This document shows, in pieces, positions 10,701-18,901 of a stretch of DNA of 64,000 bases. Numbering within the stretch: position 1 is the first letter of the stretch; each line of letters opens with the position of its first letter. Both the position numbers and the translations under genes were made by a program. This DNA is from Deinococcus betulae (GTDB lineage Bacteria; Deinococcota; Deinococci; Deinococcales; Deinococcaceae). Location of the stretch: assembly GCF_020166395.1 (NCBI RefSeq), contig NZ_JAIQXU010000006.1, forward strand, positions 1-64,000, given 5' to 3'. The notes under the pieces are model-generated. The model had not been told where the DNA came from and made no database searches. It saw only the letters and a list, made by a program, of their open reading frames with translations.

Positions 10701-11052
10701 CCGTGGCCGGCCAGTCGCGGTTGAGGTGAGGCCGGGCCGCCGCCAGAAACGCCGGGTCGCGCGACGAGAGCAGTTCGGGCAGGGCCAGCAGCAAGCTTCC
10801 GATGAGGCCACCCGGCGCCGCCAGGGCGACCGCCGCCTGCGGGTCTCGCGCAGCGTGGTCAGAAAGCGCGCGGGCCAGGTGGCTTTTGCCCAGGCCCGCC
10901 GCGCCTTCCAGCAGCACCAGCTCAGGCCGCCCGCCGGCCCGCACAGCGGCCCAGAGGCCCTGCAACTGTGCCTGAATCTCTGGATGAATCGGCTCGGACA
11001 CGGTGGGGGCGGCCTCCTGGGTCTCAGTGTGCCGCAGGTCAGCAGCCTCCAC
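7729..11052 (-). CDS. AAA-type ATPase/TPR transcriptional regulator with C-terminal BTAD
   Basis: A 1107-residue regulator of the MalT/SARP-like STAND class. The N-terminal NTPase domain has Walker A GAAGLGKS (residues 50-57) and a Walker B 'LLLIAEDLHD' near 140-150. A long helical TPR-like middle (about 370-820) follows. The C-terminus (about 850-1107) carries 'LRLLGTVVVEQPGGVRPWRARKVKELL', a winged-helix OmpR/SARP-type DNA-binding start, and then a bacterial transcriptional activation domain ending 'ALRRAQTLFHAALG'. In many SARPs the DNA-binding and BTAD parts come first, whereas here they are last. The start is GTG at 11052, 41 bp from the divergent murE. A GTG at the 'SEPIHPE' position would be shorter. 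The ligand is unknown. Confidence 0.85.
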   Translation of the reverse strand: MEAADLRHTETQEAAPTVSEPIHPEIQAQLQGLWAAVRAGGRPELVLLEGAAGLGKSHLARALSDHAARDPQAAVALAAPGGLIGSLLLALPELLSSRDPAFLAAARPHLNRDWPATVPPPAGPSDPAATLARAVAGAVGRVRPLLLIAEDLHDQPQGARAFLNTLWTRLLLDERPALLLLTTRPLAEYPDAARSAEELGRSAQLARAASGSEVTALTLAPLTDRSLEVLLRAALGGDPPPGLLEWLRDHAEGHPLRSAELLRVLRERGALSRHEHHWQFCPPPAGSLPGSLGAVLRERLHPVQAARTPWAALSALAVLDAPTPEPAWRAVAGLGHEAFAQARDWLLHRDLVRLHGAGQPAEYTCAHPLYPPLVRAELDWGVLETLHARVAQADLDVLARARHARLAALPEARALTEQALTLAQQRAAPHEVIREARALLEMAPAHAAAQAALVAALDALGHWNEVLTETAQDPATLPLTQLAFRAQALAERGQLPQALAAARLGLARAGTGELAPAPHLMLEDVLYRTLLHQGHLDEAEAGLTSALAGNLDPLRRMHLLDILARLHQRRGDYHLCLHLSREAAALIAGQPPADGVSAGRHWRALMSAGSSAIHMSLWAEAETHLCAAHDLIVRQGHVASLMVVEGNVAYLQLMQGDYPSAEAGTWRQYHRAVASGNARVEAALLWNLGICRLWRGDPGEALTLMQRSCGLWPSVGAANPSDFAEALALAGRLDEARAQLALPDHDFYPDHPNSRARVHLLLGDPAAALGEVARLRPDDGAGLQARAALIRAQAQLMRGDPGQAGTELTVALAHAQAAQHRSVLAEWHLTRAVWQVRQGEDGAAAWQTGLAGVQAVDGQGHLMFVRACFLQVAAALRARPAPAVPAAQTRLRLLGTVVVEQPGGVRPWRARKVKELLGLLVCAHYGEGHPAALTRERLTLALWPDADEASAEASFRKTLTRLREALGGAATLTRTAHGYALAGVQADLDDFLAALHAGQDAQAAAAYAGPFLGDLDLPAAGELRDALHARWREVTLRLTYHDPQGGLPHLRRLLAHDPLDVAATRALLDAHERLGEPETRAGALRRAQTLFHAALGEIPPELTAAAG

Positions 11053-11080
11053 AAGCCGCCGCCGGGTGGCCCACTTCTGG

Positions 11081-11086
11081 CATGAT
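11081..11086 (+). promoter_or_regulatory. -10-like hexamer CATGAT before murE
   Basis: CATGAT ends 7 nt before the ATG at 11094, matching the leaderless spacing used elsewhere. This favours the ATG at 11094 over the two ATGs inside the hexamer region (11082, 11085). The intergenic space to the divergent regulator is only 41 bp. Confidence 0.5.
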
Positions 11087-11093
11087 GCGCCCC

Positions 11094-12560
11094 ATGCGCC
11101 TTGCCGAGCTGGCCGCCGCCCTGCACGCTTCTGCTCCTGCCGATCCCCAGATCAACCCTGAGGTTCTCGGCGTGACCCATCAGGCCGACTGGGTGCGGCC
11201 GGGCTCGGCCTTTGTGGCGATTCGCGGCGCGCGCTTTGACGGCCACCAGTTTCTGGCTCAGGCGGCGGCGGCCGGAGCCGTGGCTGTCATTGGCGAAGGC
11301 CTGCCGAGCGGCGTGACCTCGCCGCTGCCTTATCTAGTGGTCCCGAATGCCCGCGCCGCTCTGGCCGACGCGGCGGCAGCTCTGGCCGGGCACCCCAGCG
11401 GGCAGCTGCGCGTGGTCGGCGTCACCGGCACCGACGGCAAGACCACCACCAGCTGGCTGACCCGCCACCTGCTGCGGGCGGCCGGCCTGAAGACTGGCCT
11501 GCTCAGCACGGCGGGTTACGAGTTGCCCGACGGGGTGCTGCGGCATTTCCCAGCCCACTTCACCACCCCAGAAGCGCCGCAGGTGCAGGCCACCCTGACC
11601 GAACTGGTAGGCGCCGGCGCCGACGCCGCTGTGCTGGAAGCCAGCAGCCACGCCCTGGCCCTGGAGCGGGTGCGCGGCGTGCAGTGGAGCGCAGCCATCT
11701 GGACGCACTTGAGCAGCGAACACCTGGATTTTCACGGCACCCTGGACAACTACTTTGCCGACAAACGCAAGCTGATTGAGCGCGCGCCCTTCGCCGTGCT
11801 GAACGTGGACGACCCCTGGACCGCCCAGCTGCGCGGCGTGGCCCCCGCCGAGACCACCTACTCGGCTGAGGGCCAGCACGCCGACTGGCGCGCGGGAGGC
11901 CTTGAGGAGCGCTCCACAGGCCTGCACTTTCACGTGGTGTCGCCACTGGGCGAGTTTGACGCGCAGCTGCCCATGATCGGCCGCTTTAACGTGGCCAATG
12001 CTCTGGCCGCGATGGCAGCGGCCGCCCATCTGGGGGCTAGCGCTGACCAACTGCAGACTGGGCTGGCCTCCTTCGCTGGGGTGCCCGGCCGCATGGAACT
12101 CGTGCCGGACAGCCGGGGGCGCCGGGTCATTGTGGACTTTGCCCACACGCCGCCCAGCCTGGACAAAGCCCTGGGCACCCTGCGCGCGACTACACCGGGG
12201 CGGCTGCTGGTGGTCATCGGCTCGGCCGGGGGGCCGCGCGATCCCAGCAAGCGCGCACCGCTGGGCGAGGTGGCCACCCGCCTGGCCGACCACGCGATCT
12301 TTACTGAAGAGGACTGCCGCGATACCCCGCTGGACGACATCCTGACCGGAATGGAGCGCGGCGCCCGCGAGGCCGGCCGGCATAATTTTGAGCGCGTGCC
12401 GGACCGCCAGGACGCCATTCGACGCGCCGTCGCCCTGGCCCAGCCCGGCGACACGGTCCTGCTGGCGGGTAAAGGCCCGGAAGACACCCTGGAACGGGCC
12501 CACGAGACCCTGCCCTGGAACGAAACCGGCGAAGCGCGGGCGGCGCTGGCACAGGAGTAG
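11094..12560 (+). CDS. murE: MurE-type UDP-MurNAc-tripeptide ligase
   Basis: Adds the third amino acid to UDP-MurNAc-L-Ala-D-Glu in cytoplasmic peptidoglycan synthesis. The 488-residue protein has the three Mur domains: an N-terminal UDP-binding part ('LGVTHQADWVRPG'), the ATPase loop 'GVTGTDGKTTT', and a C-terminal domain with 'VIVDFAHTPPSLDKAL'. The loop that normally reads DNPR in meso-DAP-adding enzymes is replaced by 'TEEDCRDTP'. That argues against DAP and agrees with the L-ornithine known in deinococcal peptidoglycan. Three nearby ATGs compete. 11094 is chosen from the promoter spacing. It converges with the next gene, with 11 bp between the stops. Confidence 0.9.
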   Translation: MRLAELAAALHASAPADPQINPEVLGVTHQADWVRPGSAFVAIRGARFDGHQFLAQAAAAGAVAVIGEGLPSGVTSPLPYLVVPNARAALADAAAALAGHPSGQLRVVGVTGTDGKTTTSWLTRHLLRAAGLKTGLLSTAGYELPDGVLRHFPAHFTTPEAPQVQATLTELVGAGADAAVLEASSHALALERVRGVQWSAAIWTHLSSEHLDFHGTLDNYFADKRKLIERAPFAVLNVDDPWTAQLRGVAPAETTYSAEGQHADWRAGGLEERSTGLHFHVVSPLGEFDAQLPMIGRFNVANALAAMAAAAHLGASADQLQTGLASFAGVPGRMELVPDSRGRRVIVDFAHTPPSLDKALGTLRATTPGRLLVVIGSAGGPRDPSKRAPLGEVATRLADHAIFTEEDCRDTPLDDILTGMERGAREAGRHNFERVPDRQDAIRRAVALAQPGDTVLLAGKGPEDTLERAHETLPWNETGEARAALAQE

Positions 12561-12571
12561 ACCTCCGGCGA

Positions 12572-13927
12572 CTACCCCTTAAGCCCATCCAGCTCGTTCA
12601 GCAGATCGTGGAGGGCGAACTGAAGCATGCCCTCCATCTCCCAACGCGCTTCCAGGGCGGGCAGAATCCGTTCGGCATACAGCCGCGCCGCGTGCAGAGC
12701 CGCCAGTGGCCGCGACAGCGCGTAGGCCCGCCGCAGGGTGGCTTCATCTGCCAGATCTGACCAAGCCGCCAGGTAGGCGCTAACGATCTGTGCCTGAGCG
12801 TGCGGCTCTTGAGGCAGCCACTCGGAGAGGTTGGTCAGAAACAGGCGCAGGCTGAAAAACGGGTGTGTGATTGTGGCGTCCGAGACATCGAAGAACACAG
12901 GATTCTCCCCGCGCATAGCCACGTTGGTGGGCCAGAAATCGCCGTGTTCCAGGGTGTCGGGAAGGCCGCACGCGGCGAGTTCCGCGCATAGCGCCTGTAA
13001 GCGGGGGCCCGCTGCCCGCAGCCGTTCCAGGTGCGCCGGCTCCAGCGGCACCGCGAGGTCCTGAATGGCGCCCAGCAGGGTGTCGAAAGGTTCAGCCAGC
13101 CCCGCCGTCGGGTAAAGCGGCAATTCCGGCAGGTCATGAATCAGCGCGCGTTGAAGTTCACCGTATCGCCGGGCTGCGCGCCTGAACAGCCTCAGATCGG
13201 CAGTCTCGCTGAGTGGCTGGGCGCAGAGATCGCGCATCAGAACGCCGCCGCGCGCCGGGTCCTGGGCTACCACCTCGGGCACCTCACCGGGAAAGCGTTC
13301 CGCCAGCCAGGCCAGTAACGCCCCCTCACCGGCCAGCGGGGCGGGCGCCGCCTTGTAGTACAGCGTGCCCTGGGTTGTGGGCAGACGCAGCAGCGTCGAG
13401 CGTTCCCAGTTACGCAGTTGTTCGGCCTTCTCCAGCGGCTCGGCGCCTGGGCGCCGAGCCTGAGCGGTCATCCAGGCCTCTACCCCGGCAAACCAGCCAG
13501 GCCGAGCCCAGGGCCGGCGACCCAGCGGCCGCCCGTCGCGCTCCTCGGCAAACCAGGCGTGCATGGCCTGCTGCTGGGTCGGGGAGCTGAGGAACAACCC
13601 AGAAAGGTCCGCCTCCGTTACCCATCGGCCCCCTGGCGGGCAGTCACCAGAAGCACTCAGGTTTTCCAATTCGTAGAGGGAGTTGATGCAGGTAGCTTCC
13701 GGCGACCAGTCATCGCCCAAGCAGCGCAAGGTTGCCACCCGCAGGCCAAACAGGCGCTGCGCGGCCGCGTTGATATGGTCCACAACGCCAAAATGCGCCT
13801 CTGTAGGCGCAAACTGCGGCCAGGCCCAGGCGTCGCCGGTGGGCAGCATCAGTAGGGCGGGCTGGGTAGGGTGAGGCACCAAGAGGTGGTGGAGGCGTTG
13901 AATGGTCGGATGGGTGAATTCGCTCAT
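12572..13927 (-). CDS. Aminoglycoside phosphotransferase (APH)-fold protein
   Basis: The 451-residue protein has a C-terminal APH/choline-kinase-type kinase fold. 'EHGDFWPTNVA' carries the catalytic Asp and the metal-binding Asn, and 'VFFDVSDATITHPFF' supplies the second metal Asp. The upstream 'TLYYKAAPAP' supplies a candidate ATP-binding Lys. About 170 N-terminal residues ('GDAWAWPQF', 'GLRVATLRCL') precede the kinase and look like a separate sensing or NUDIX-like module that I cannot place firmly. The substrate is unknown. Similar proteins phosphorylate sugars, amino alcohols or antibiotics. A weak GGGA lies upstream of the ATG. Confidence 0.75.
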   Translation of the reverse strand: MSEFTHPTIQRLHHLLVPHPTQPALLMLPTGDAWAWPQFAPTEAHFGVVDHINAAAQRLFGLRVATLRCLGDDWSPEATCINSLYELENLSASGDCPPGGRWVTEADLSGLFLSSPTQQQAMHAWFAEERDGRPLGRRPWARPGWFAGVEAWMTAQARRPGAEPLEKAEQLRNWERSTLLRLPTTQGTLYYKAAPAPLAGEGALLAWLAERFPGEVPEVVAQDPARGGVLMRDLCAQPLSETADLRLFRRAARRYGELQRALIHDLPELPLYPTAGLAEPFDTLLGAIQDLAVPLEPAHLERLRAAGPRLQALCAELAACGLPDTLEHGDFWPTNVAMRGENPVFFDVSDATITHPFFSLRLFLTNLSEWLPQEPHAQAQIVSAYLAAWSDLADEATLRRAYALSRPLAALHAARLYAERILPALEARWEMEGMLQFALHDLLNELDGLKG

Positions 13928-14180
13928 GCCAGGCTCCCTAAAGGTAAGAAGAACAGCTCAGGGAAGACGCCGGCAGACACGCCGCCTGCCAGCATCGTCC
14001 CTCACGAACAGTGCAGCCACTCAGCTGCCGCAGACTGCGGCGCTGTAGGGCGCAGGCGTGAGGGATTAGAAGCGTCTATGCATGGTGGTCTCTGGTTGAG
14101 GTGTCTGGCGAGCGTACTCACCCCCAGGGCTGCCGTCAAGCCTGCGACGAGCCTCCCCAACCCACCGCCCAGGCCTGTGG

Positions 14181-14186
14181 TATGAC
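14181..14186 (+). promoter_or_regulatory. -10 hexamer TATGAC for the DUF3160-CapA operon
   Basis: TATGAC ends 7 nt before the ATG at 14194. The preceding 266-bp gap (13928-14193) shows no other gene, so this is the likely start of the four-gene transcript to 18372. Confidence 0.6.
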
Positions 14187-14193
14187 CTGAGCC

Positions 14194-16230
14194 ATGCGAC
14201 CTCTCACCCTGACCCTGCTGCTGGGCAGCTTCAGCGCCGCGCTGGCCGCGCCGACCTCTTACAATCTGCCCGTCAACCTGAGCGCCATCAAAAACCAGGA
14301 AGTGCTGCGGTCCGACCCCGAAGTGGGCACCAGCGGCCTCAGCCCAGCTCAGCGTGCCGCCCTGAGCAAGAACGGGTTTGTGATCAGCCCCGGCACCTGG
14401 ACGCACTTTGATGGGGTCTACGAGGCCACCCGCTACCTCAACCAGCCGGTGTTTGCGACCACCGACTCCATGCTGCATGTGTACCACCTCGTCTTTGACA
14501 AGCTGCTGCGCGACCTGGAACGGGAATCGCTGTCGCCCGCGCTGCGCCGCCTGACCACGCTGCTGGTGGCCGACGCCCGGCGGCAGCACGCCGCCCTGAA
14601 GGGCACGCCCCTGGAGGGCGACGCCCGCCGCGCCCTGGCGTACCTGGCCGTGGCCGCCAAACTGATTGACCCGGCCACTACGCCGCCGGCTGAGGTGGCC
14701 AGTCTGGTCACCGCCGAGCTGAAACTCATTGACGCCCACGCCGGCCGCGCCACCTCGCCTATTTTTGCGGCCACCGAACTGGAAGAGGATTACTCGCAGT
14801 ACGTGCCACGGGGCCACTACACCCGCAGCGACGCCCTGAAGCGTTATTTCCGCACGATGATGTGGCTGGGGCGCGTGAACCTGCGCGTGCAGAGTGCCGG
14901 CGAGACCCGCACCGCCGCCCTGCTGACCAACCTGCTGACCAACAATGCCGAGGCCCAGAAGCTGTGGGCGCGCCTGTATGACCCCACCACACTGCTGATC
15001 GGCGCCAGTGACGACCTGAATTACCGCCAGTACGCCGCGGCCCTGAAAAGCACTACAGGTGGGCAGGTGCGCCGCCTGGCCGACCCCGCCGTGCTGAAGA
15101 CCTTCCAGGCTGCCCTGGCCAAGCTGCCACCGCCGCAGGTCAACAGCGTCTTCGTGGAGGCCAAGCCCGGCGAGGGCCGCGAGGTGCGCGAGCGCCAGAC
15201 GCTGGGCTTCCGGGTGATGGGCCAGCGCTTTACCCTGGACGGCGCGGCTTTTCAGCGCCTGATTTACCGCGAGGTGGGCACCCTTGAAAAGCCCCGCGAA
15301 TTCCCACGGGGCCTGGACCTGCTGGCCGCCCTGGGCAGCGACGCCGCCCTGAACGAACTGCGCCGCACCGGCGAGGCCGGGTACGCCAACTACCTGCCCC
15401 AGATGGCGAAAGTGCGCGCCAGTTTTGCTGCGCTGAAGGAAAAGGACTGGACCGCCAACGTTTACAGCGGCTGGCTGTACGCCCTGCAGCCTCTGGCCAA
15501 GCCCGCCGCGCGGGACGCGCGCTACCCGGCCTTTATGCGCACGCCCGCCTGGACGCGCAAGGAACTGCTGACGGCCCTGGGCTCGTGGACCGAGCTGCGC
15601 CACGACACCATTCTGTACGCCAAGCAGACGATGGCCGAGATGGGCGCGGGCGAGGAACCCGAGCCGCCGCGCGGCTACGTGGAACCCAACGCGGCCGTCT
15701 GGACACGCCTGCTGACCTTAGAGGCCCTGACCAGGAATGTCCTGAAAACCCAGGGCGTCCTGTCCGAGCGCACCGCCAACAACCTGACCGAGCTGCGCTC
15801 CATGCTGACCTTCCTGAACACGGCCACCGCCAAGCAACTGGCCGGCACCGCCCTGACCCGCGACGAATATGACCGCCTGAATTACTACGGCGGTTGGCTG
15901 GAACAGATGAAATTGGCCAGCGCCGACCCGCAGGACGGCAGCCAGGAAGCCAGCCAGTTTGACGAAAACGACATGGCGGCCGTCGTGGCTGACGTGGCAA
16001 CCGCCGGCAACAGGGCGCTGGAAGAAGCCACTGGCTACATTGACGAGCTGTACGCCGTGGTCCCCGACGGCCGGGGCGGCCTGCAGGTGGCGCGCGGCGG
16101 CGTCTACAGCCAGTACGAGTTCAAGGTGCCCGTCAGCAGCCGCCTGACCGACGAAGCCTGGCGCAAGCAGCTGCGCGCGGGCCAGGCGCCCCCCGCCCAT
16201 CCGTGGCTGGACGGCATCCGGGTGAAGTGA
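14194..16230 (+). CDS. DUF3160 exported protein
   Basis: A 678-residue protein of the DUF3160 family, function unknown. It has a Sec signal peptide (MRPLTLTLLLGSFSAALA) and acts outside the cytoplasm. The family hallmark 'VFATTDSMLHVYHLVFDKLLRDLE' is at about 87-112. The rest is a long alpha-helical domain, with conserved-looking 'YSGWLYALQPLA' and 'SWTELRHDTILYAKQ' stretches in the second half. It heads a run of four exported proteins whose genes overlap by 4 bp, so its role is probably linked to CapA-type envelope functions. Confidence 0.88.
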   Translation: MRPLTLTLLLGSFSAALAAPTSYNLPVNLSAIKNQEVLRSDPEVGTSGLSPAQRAALSKNGFVISPGTWTHFDGVYEATRYLNQPVFATTDSMLHVYHLVFDKLLRDLERESLSPALRRLTTLLVADARRQHAALKGTPLEGDARRALAYLAVAAKLIDPATTPPAEVASLVTAELKLIDAHAGRATSPIFAATELEEDYSQYVPRGHYTRSDALKRYFRTMMWLGRVNLRVQSAGETRTAALLTNLLTNNAEAQKLWARLYDPTTLLIGASDDLNYRQYAAALKSTTGGQVRRLADPAVLKTFQAALAKLPPPQVNSVFVEAKPGEGREVRERQTLGFRVMGQRFTLDGAAFQRLIYREVGTLEKPREFPRGLDLLAALGSDAALNELRRTGEAGYANYLPQMAKVRASFAALKEKDWTANVYSGWLYALQPLAKPAARDARYPAFMRTPAWTRKELLTALGSWTELRHDTILYAKQTMAEMGAGEEPEPPRGYVEPNAAVWTRLLTLEALTRNVLKTQGVLSERTANNLTELRSMLTFLNTATAKQLAGTALTRDEYDRLNYYGGWLEQMKLASADPQDGSQEASQFDENDMAAVVADVATAGNRALEEATGYIDELYAVVPDGRGGLQVARGGVYSQYEFKVPVSSRLTDEAWRKQLRAGQAPPAHPWLDGIRVK

Positions 16231-17111
16231 GGGGGAGGTTGACCCTTCCGGTCCTGGTTGCTTTCCTGCTGACGGCGGGCGGGCGCGAGACGCCGACCCC
16301 AGTGCTGGCCCTGGCCGGCGATGTCAGCCTGGCGCGTGGGGTGGCGCAGGCGAACGCGGGAAGCTGGGCCGCCGCCCTGCAAGGGGTGCGCCCCGCCCTG
16401 CAAGCTGATGCCAGCGCCGCCAATCTGGAATCACCGCTGACAGACGCTCCGCGCGTGACCACCGGCATTGACCTGCGTGCCCCAGTGGCCGCCGTGGCCG
16501 CCCTGCACCCCCTCACCCACCTAAGCGTGGAGAACAATCACGCTGGGGACGGCGGAGTAGCCGGGCAGCGGCGCAGCCAGCAGATGCTGCGGGCCGCACA
16601 TCTCTCCCCCATCACCCGCACCCTGAGCCTTAGCCGCGTGGGGAACCGGATGGTGGCCTGGGTGGCGTACCTGGACGACGGCCGCACGCCGCCCCCTCTG
16701 GGGGCCGTTCGGGAGGGCGCGCGCCGGGCGGAGGTGGTCGTGGTATTGCCGCACTGGGGCGCCGAATATGGGCGGTCTACCCCGCGTCAGCGCGCCCAGG
16801 CCCGGCAACTGGCTGCCGCTGGCGCGACCGTGGTGGCCGGCAGCGGGCCCCACGTGTTGCAAGGCCACGAGGTCCTGACGGGGCCGGGTGGACGGGTGTT
16901 GGTGCTGTACAGCCTGGGCAACCTGCTGTTCGACCAGACCCTGCCCGCCGCCCGACTGGGGGCCGTGGTGCGGGTGCCGCTGGCAGACGTCACGCGCGCC
17001 TGCGCCGTGCCCACCCGCACCCGCGCGGGCCGCGCTCTGCGGGCCGCCGGCGAGGACCGCCGCACCGCCCTGACCCGGCTGGGGCTGCCGGCCTGCCCGG
17101 AGGGGACATGA
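16227..17111 (+). CDS. CapA-like metallophosphatase-fold exported protein
   Basis: Belongs to the CapA (poly-gamma-glutamate synthesis-associated) family, which has a calcineurin-like fold. Signatures are 'LALAGDVSLARG', 'AANLESPLTD', 'LSVENNHAGDGG', 'VVVLPHWGAEYG', 'GSGPHVLQGHE' and 'LYSLGNLLFDQ', which supply the Asp, Asn and His metal ligands of the fold. The usual 'NHxxD' appears as 'NNHAGD'. The GTG at 16227 overlaps the upstream TGA and yields a signal peptide ('RGRLTLPVLVAFLLTAGG'). Length is 294 residues. Stop and next start overlap as ATGA. No other capsule genes are near, so a polysaccharide or peptidoglycan-linked role is only inferred. Confidence 0.85.
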   Translation: MRGRLTLPVLVAFLLTAGGRETPTPVLALAGDVSLARGVAQANAGSWAAALQGVRPALQADASAANLESPLTDAPRVTTGIDLRAPVAAVAALHPLTHLSVENNHAGDGGVAGQRRSQQMLRAAHLSPITRTLSLSRVGNRMVAWVAYLDDGRTPPPLGAVREGARRAEVVVVLPHWGAEYGRSTPRQRAQARQLAAAGATVVAGSGPHVLQGHEVLTGPGGRVLVLYSLGNLLFDQTLPAARLGAVVRVPLADVTRACAVPTRTRAGRALRAAGEDRRTALTRLGLPACPEGT

Positions 17112-17692
17112 GGCGCGCTGCGCTGGGCCTGCTCCTGCTGGGATCGGCTCTGGCGGGCGGGGACGCTGGGCCAGCTTGGCGCGTCCTCTCGCCGGCGGGC
17201 GAGTGGCAGCCCGCCGCTGCTGTCATCTCCCCAACACCTTGCCCGGCCCTGAACCTACCGGCGACCTGGGAAGTCTCGGCCTCAGTCTCCGCCGATGTCA
17301 CGGGCGATGGCACCCCTGAATGCGTGCTGGCGGTCTGGCGGCCGTGGCGCAACTGGCCCATTCACCGCTGGAGCGCTGGCCCCACCCCCATTACCGCCAA
17401 CCAAGACGCGGCGGGGCGTAGCGCCCATGTGGCCGTGCTGCGCCCGCTGCCCGGCGGCGCTTACCGCGAGGTCTGGGTGGGCAGTGCCCTGTACCGGCCG
17501 GTGCGCGCCCTGAGTGTTCGGCCCGGCGGCACGCTGGTCACGCTGGAAGTCAGCTACGCCGCTCCGTCCGCGCCTGCCCAGACCCTCAGCGAGTGGCACT
17601 GGACCAGCTTCGGCTTTGATCTGGTGCGCCGCGTGCCGGTGCGGGCGACGGCGCTGGGGGTGGACACCCGAGGCTGGCCCGCCGTACGGTGA
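17108..17692 (+). CDS. Exported protein with a DVTGDG segment
   Basis: A 194-residue protein with signal peptide 'RRAALGLLLLGSALAGG'. The mature part contains 'ADVTGDGTPECVLAVWRPW', an FG-GAP/VCBS-like single blade with an Asp-rich calcium-binding type loop. A beta-rich stretch follows. The same DVTGDG segment occurs in the next gene at a similar distance from the signal peptide, so the two are probably diverged paralogues. It overlaps both neighbours by 4 bp. Confidence 0.75.
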   Translation: MRRAALGLLLLGSALAGGDAGPAWRVLSPAGEWQPAAAVISPTPCPALNLPATWEVSASVSADVTGDGTPECVLAVWRPWRNWPIHRWSAGPTPITANQDAAGRSAHVAVLRPLPGGAYREVWVGSALYRPVRALSVRPGGTLVTLEVSYAAPSAPAQTLSEWHWTSFGFDLVRRVPVRATALGVDTRGWPAVR

Positions 17693-18372
17693 CAAGATGG
17701 GTCATGCGCCCTCTGCCGCTGGCCTTGACCCTCGCCGCCTCGTTTGCCCTGGCTGGCGGCGCCGAGTTGCCGCTACCAGCTGGCCGCGTCCCCGCTGGCT
17801 TTCTGGTGGCGCGCCAGGCCTCGCCCCCTGTCCGGGTGACGGCCCTGGCCCCGGAACGCGAAGGGTTCCTGACCGGCCTGCGCGTACAAGCGGGGAGCGT
17901 CAGCCGCACTTTCCCAGCGTGGCAAACCCTCAGCAACCCGACCTTCTGGCCCAGTGTCATGACCACTGATGTCACCGGCGACGGCGTGCACGAGTTGCTG
18001 ATAACCCTGATGACCGATGAAGGCACCGGCTTCGCGGTCTACGACGCCCGCGTCCTGCGGCTGCCGGACCTGCGCGAATGGTCGGTGACGCCACCCGTGC
18101 CGTACCTGCGTGCTCAGGTCCGCTTTGGGCCCACCACGCTGACCGTTGGCGGCCGTGAGGTCCGCCTGCCCCTCCCTGACGACGACTTTGGCCCAGACCC
18201 CGCCCGCATCGGCGATCAGGTGCGCTGGGCCGTGCGCAGTGGCCACCTGACCGCACTAGTCGAGGTGCAAAAGGAGTGGGCTTTCGTGGGCCGCCTGGTG
18301 CTGACCTACCGCGCTCAGAATGGACAGTTGGTGCCTGCAGCGGTGGCCTACGACCCCAGCGAGTTGCGCTAG
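17689..18372 (+). CDS. Exported protein with a DVTGDG segment, paralogue of upstream gene
   Basis: A 227-residue product, or 222 from the ATG at 17704, which gives the cleaner signal peptide (MRPLPLALTLAASFALAGG). The GTG at 17689 overlaps the upstream stop. The mature domain contains 'TDVTGDGVHELLITLM', the same calcium-loop-like signature as in the previous protein, then 'LPDLREWSVTPPVPYLRA'. It is the last gene of the four-gene operon. Function unknown. The shared architecture suggests a surface-exposed pair acting with the DUF3160 and CapA-like proteins. Confidence 0.75.
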   Translation: MTRWVMRPLPLALTLAASFALAGGAELPLPAGRVPAGFLVARQASPPVRVTALAPEREGFLTGLRVQAGSVSRTFPAWQTLSNPTFWPSVMTTDVTGDGVHELLITLMTDEGTGFAVYDARVLRLPDLREWSVTPPVPYLRAQVRFGPTTLTVGGREVRLPLPDDDFGPDPARIGDQVRWAVRSGHLTALVEVQKEWAFVGRLVLTYRAQNGQLVPAAVAYDPSELR

Positions 18373-18439
18373 TACGACTTCGCGGCCTCACCCACGTCTA
18401 TGCAGAGATCAGTCTCAAGCTCCCTGTACGCTGCAGGCA

Positions 18440-18868
18440 ATGGGGCTAGACAACCGCTGGATGGCCGCCTTCTTGAACGATGTAGGGAAGGCTCTCCCTG
18501 ATTTACAGCCAGACCTGAAGCGGGCTTTTGGCGCCTATGGCCCGTACAACCCTGACGTCATCTACAAGATTACGCAGCGAGGCCAGCAACTGATTGGCAG
18601 TGGCGACGCTGAATGTCTGTCTAAATTCGTTGCAATTCTAGATCAGTATTACCAGCCCAACGATCACCGTTTACGACAGTTCAACGCCACTGTAGAGCAG
18701 TCCTAGTTCGATTCCTGGACCTTCAAGGATGCCCGTCATGGCCGAGGAGCGTGGATGATCTTCGCCCCGAAACTACGCCGGAAATACAAGTGGTGGGTCG
18801 TGCAGCGTCTGGGGCTTTTGTGGGCAAAGTTTGCCCCTCAAGACTGGAAAGATCTACCCGACGCCTGA
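18440..18868 (+). pseudogene. Small hypothetical gene interrupted by an in-frame TAG
   Basis: From the ATG at 18440 (TACGCT 7 nt upstream) an 88-residue frame runs to TAG at 18704-18706. The same frame then stays open for another 53 codons to TGA at 18866-18868 ('FDSWTFKDARHG...KWWVVQRLG...'). The continuation has ordinary protein composition, so the natural product was probably about 141 residues and has suffered a nonsense mutation. The first part alone may still be made. The codon usage is less GC-rich than in neighbouring genes, which suggests an acquired islet. Family not recognised. A two-cistron reading (88 residues plus a 37-residue ORF from 18755) is the alternative. Confidence 0.5.
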
Positions 18869-18901
18869 GCATTGGTCGTAAGTGATCTTTTGACAACGTG
18901 T

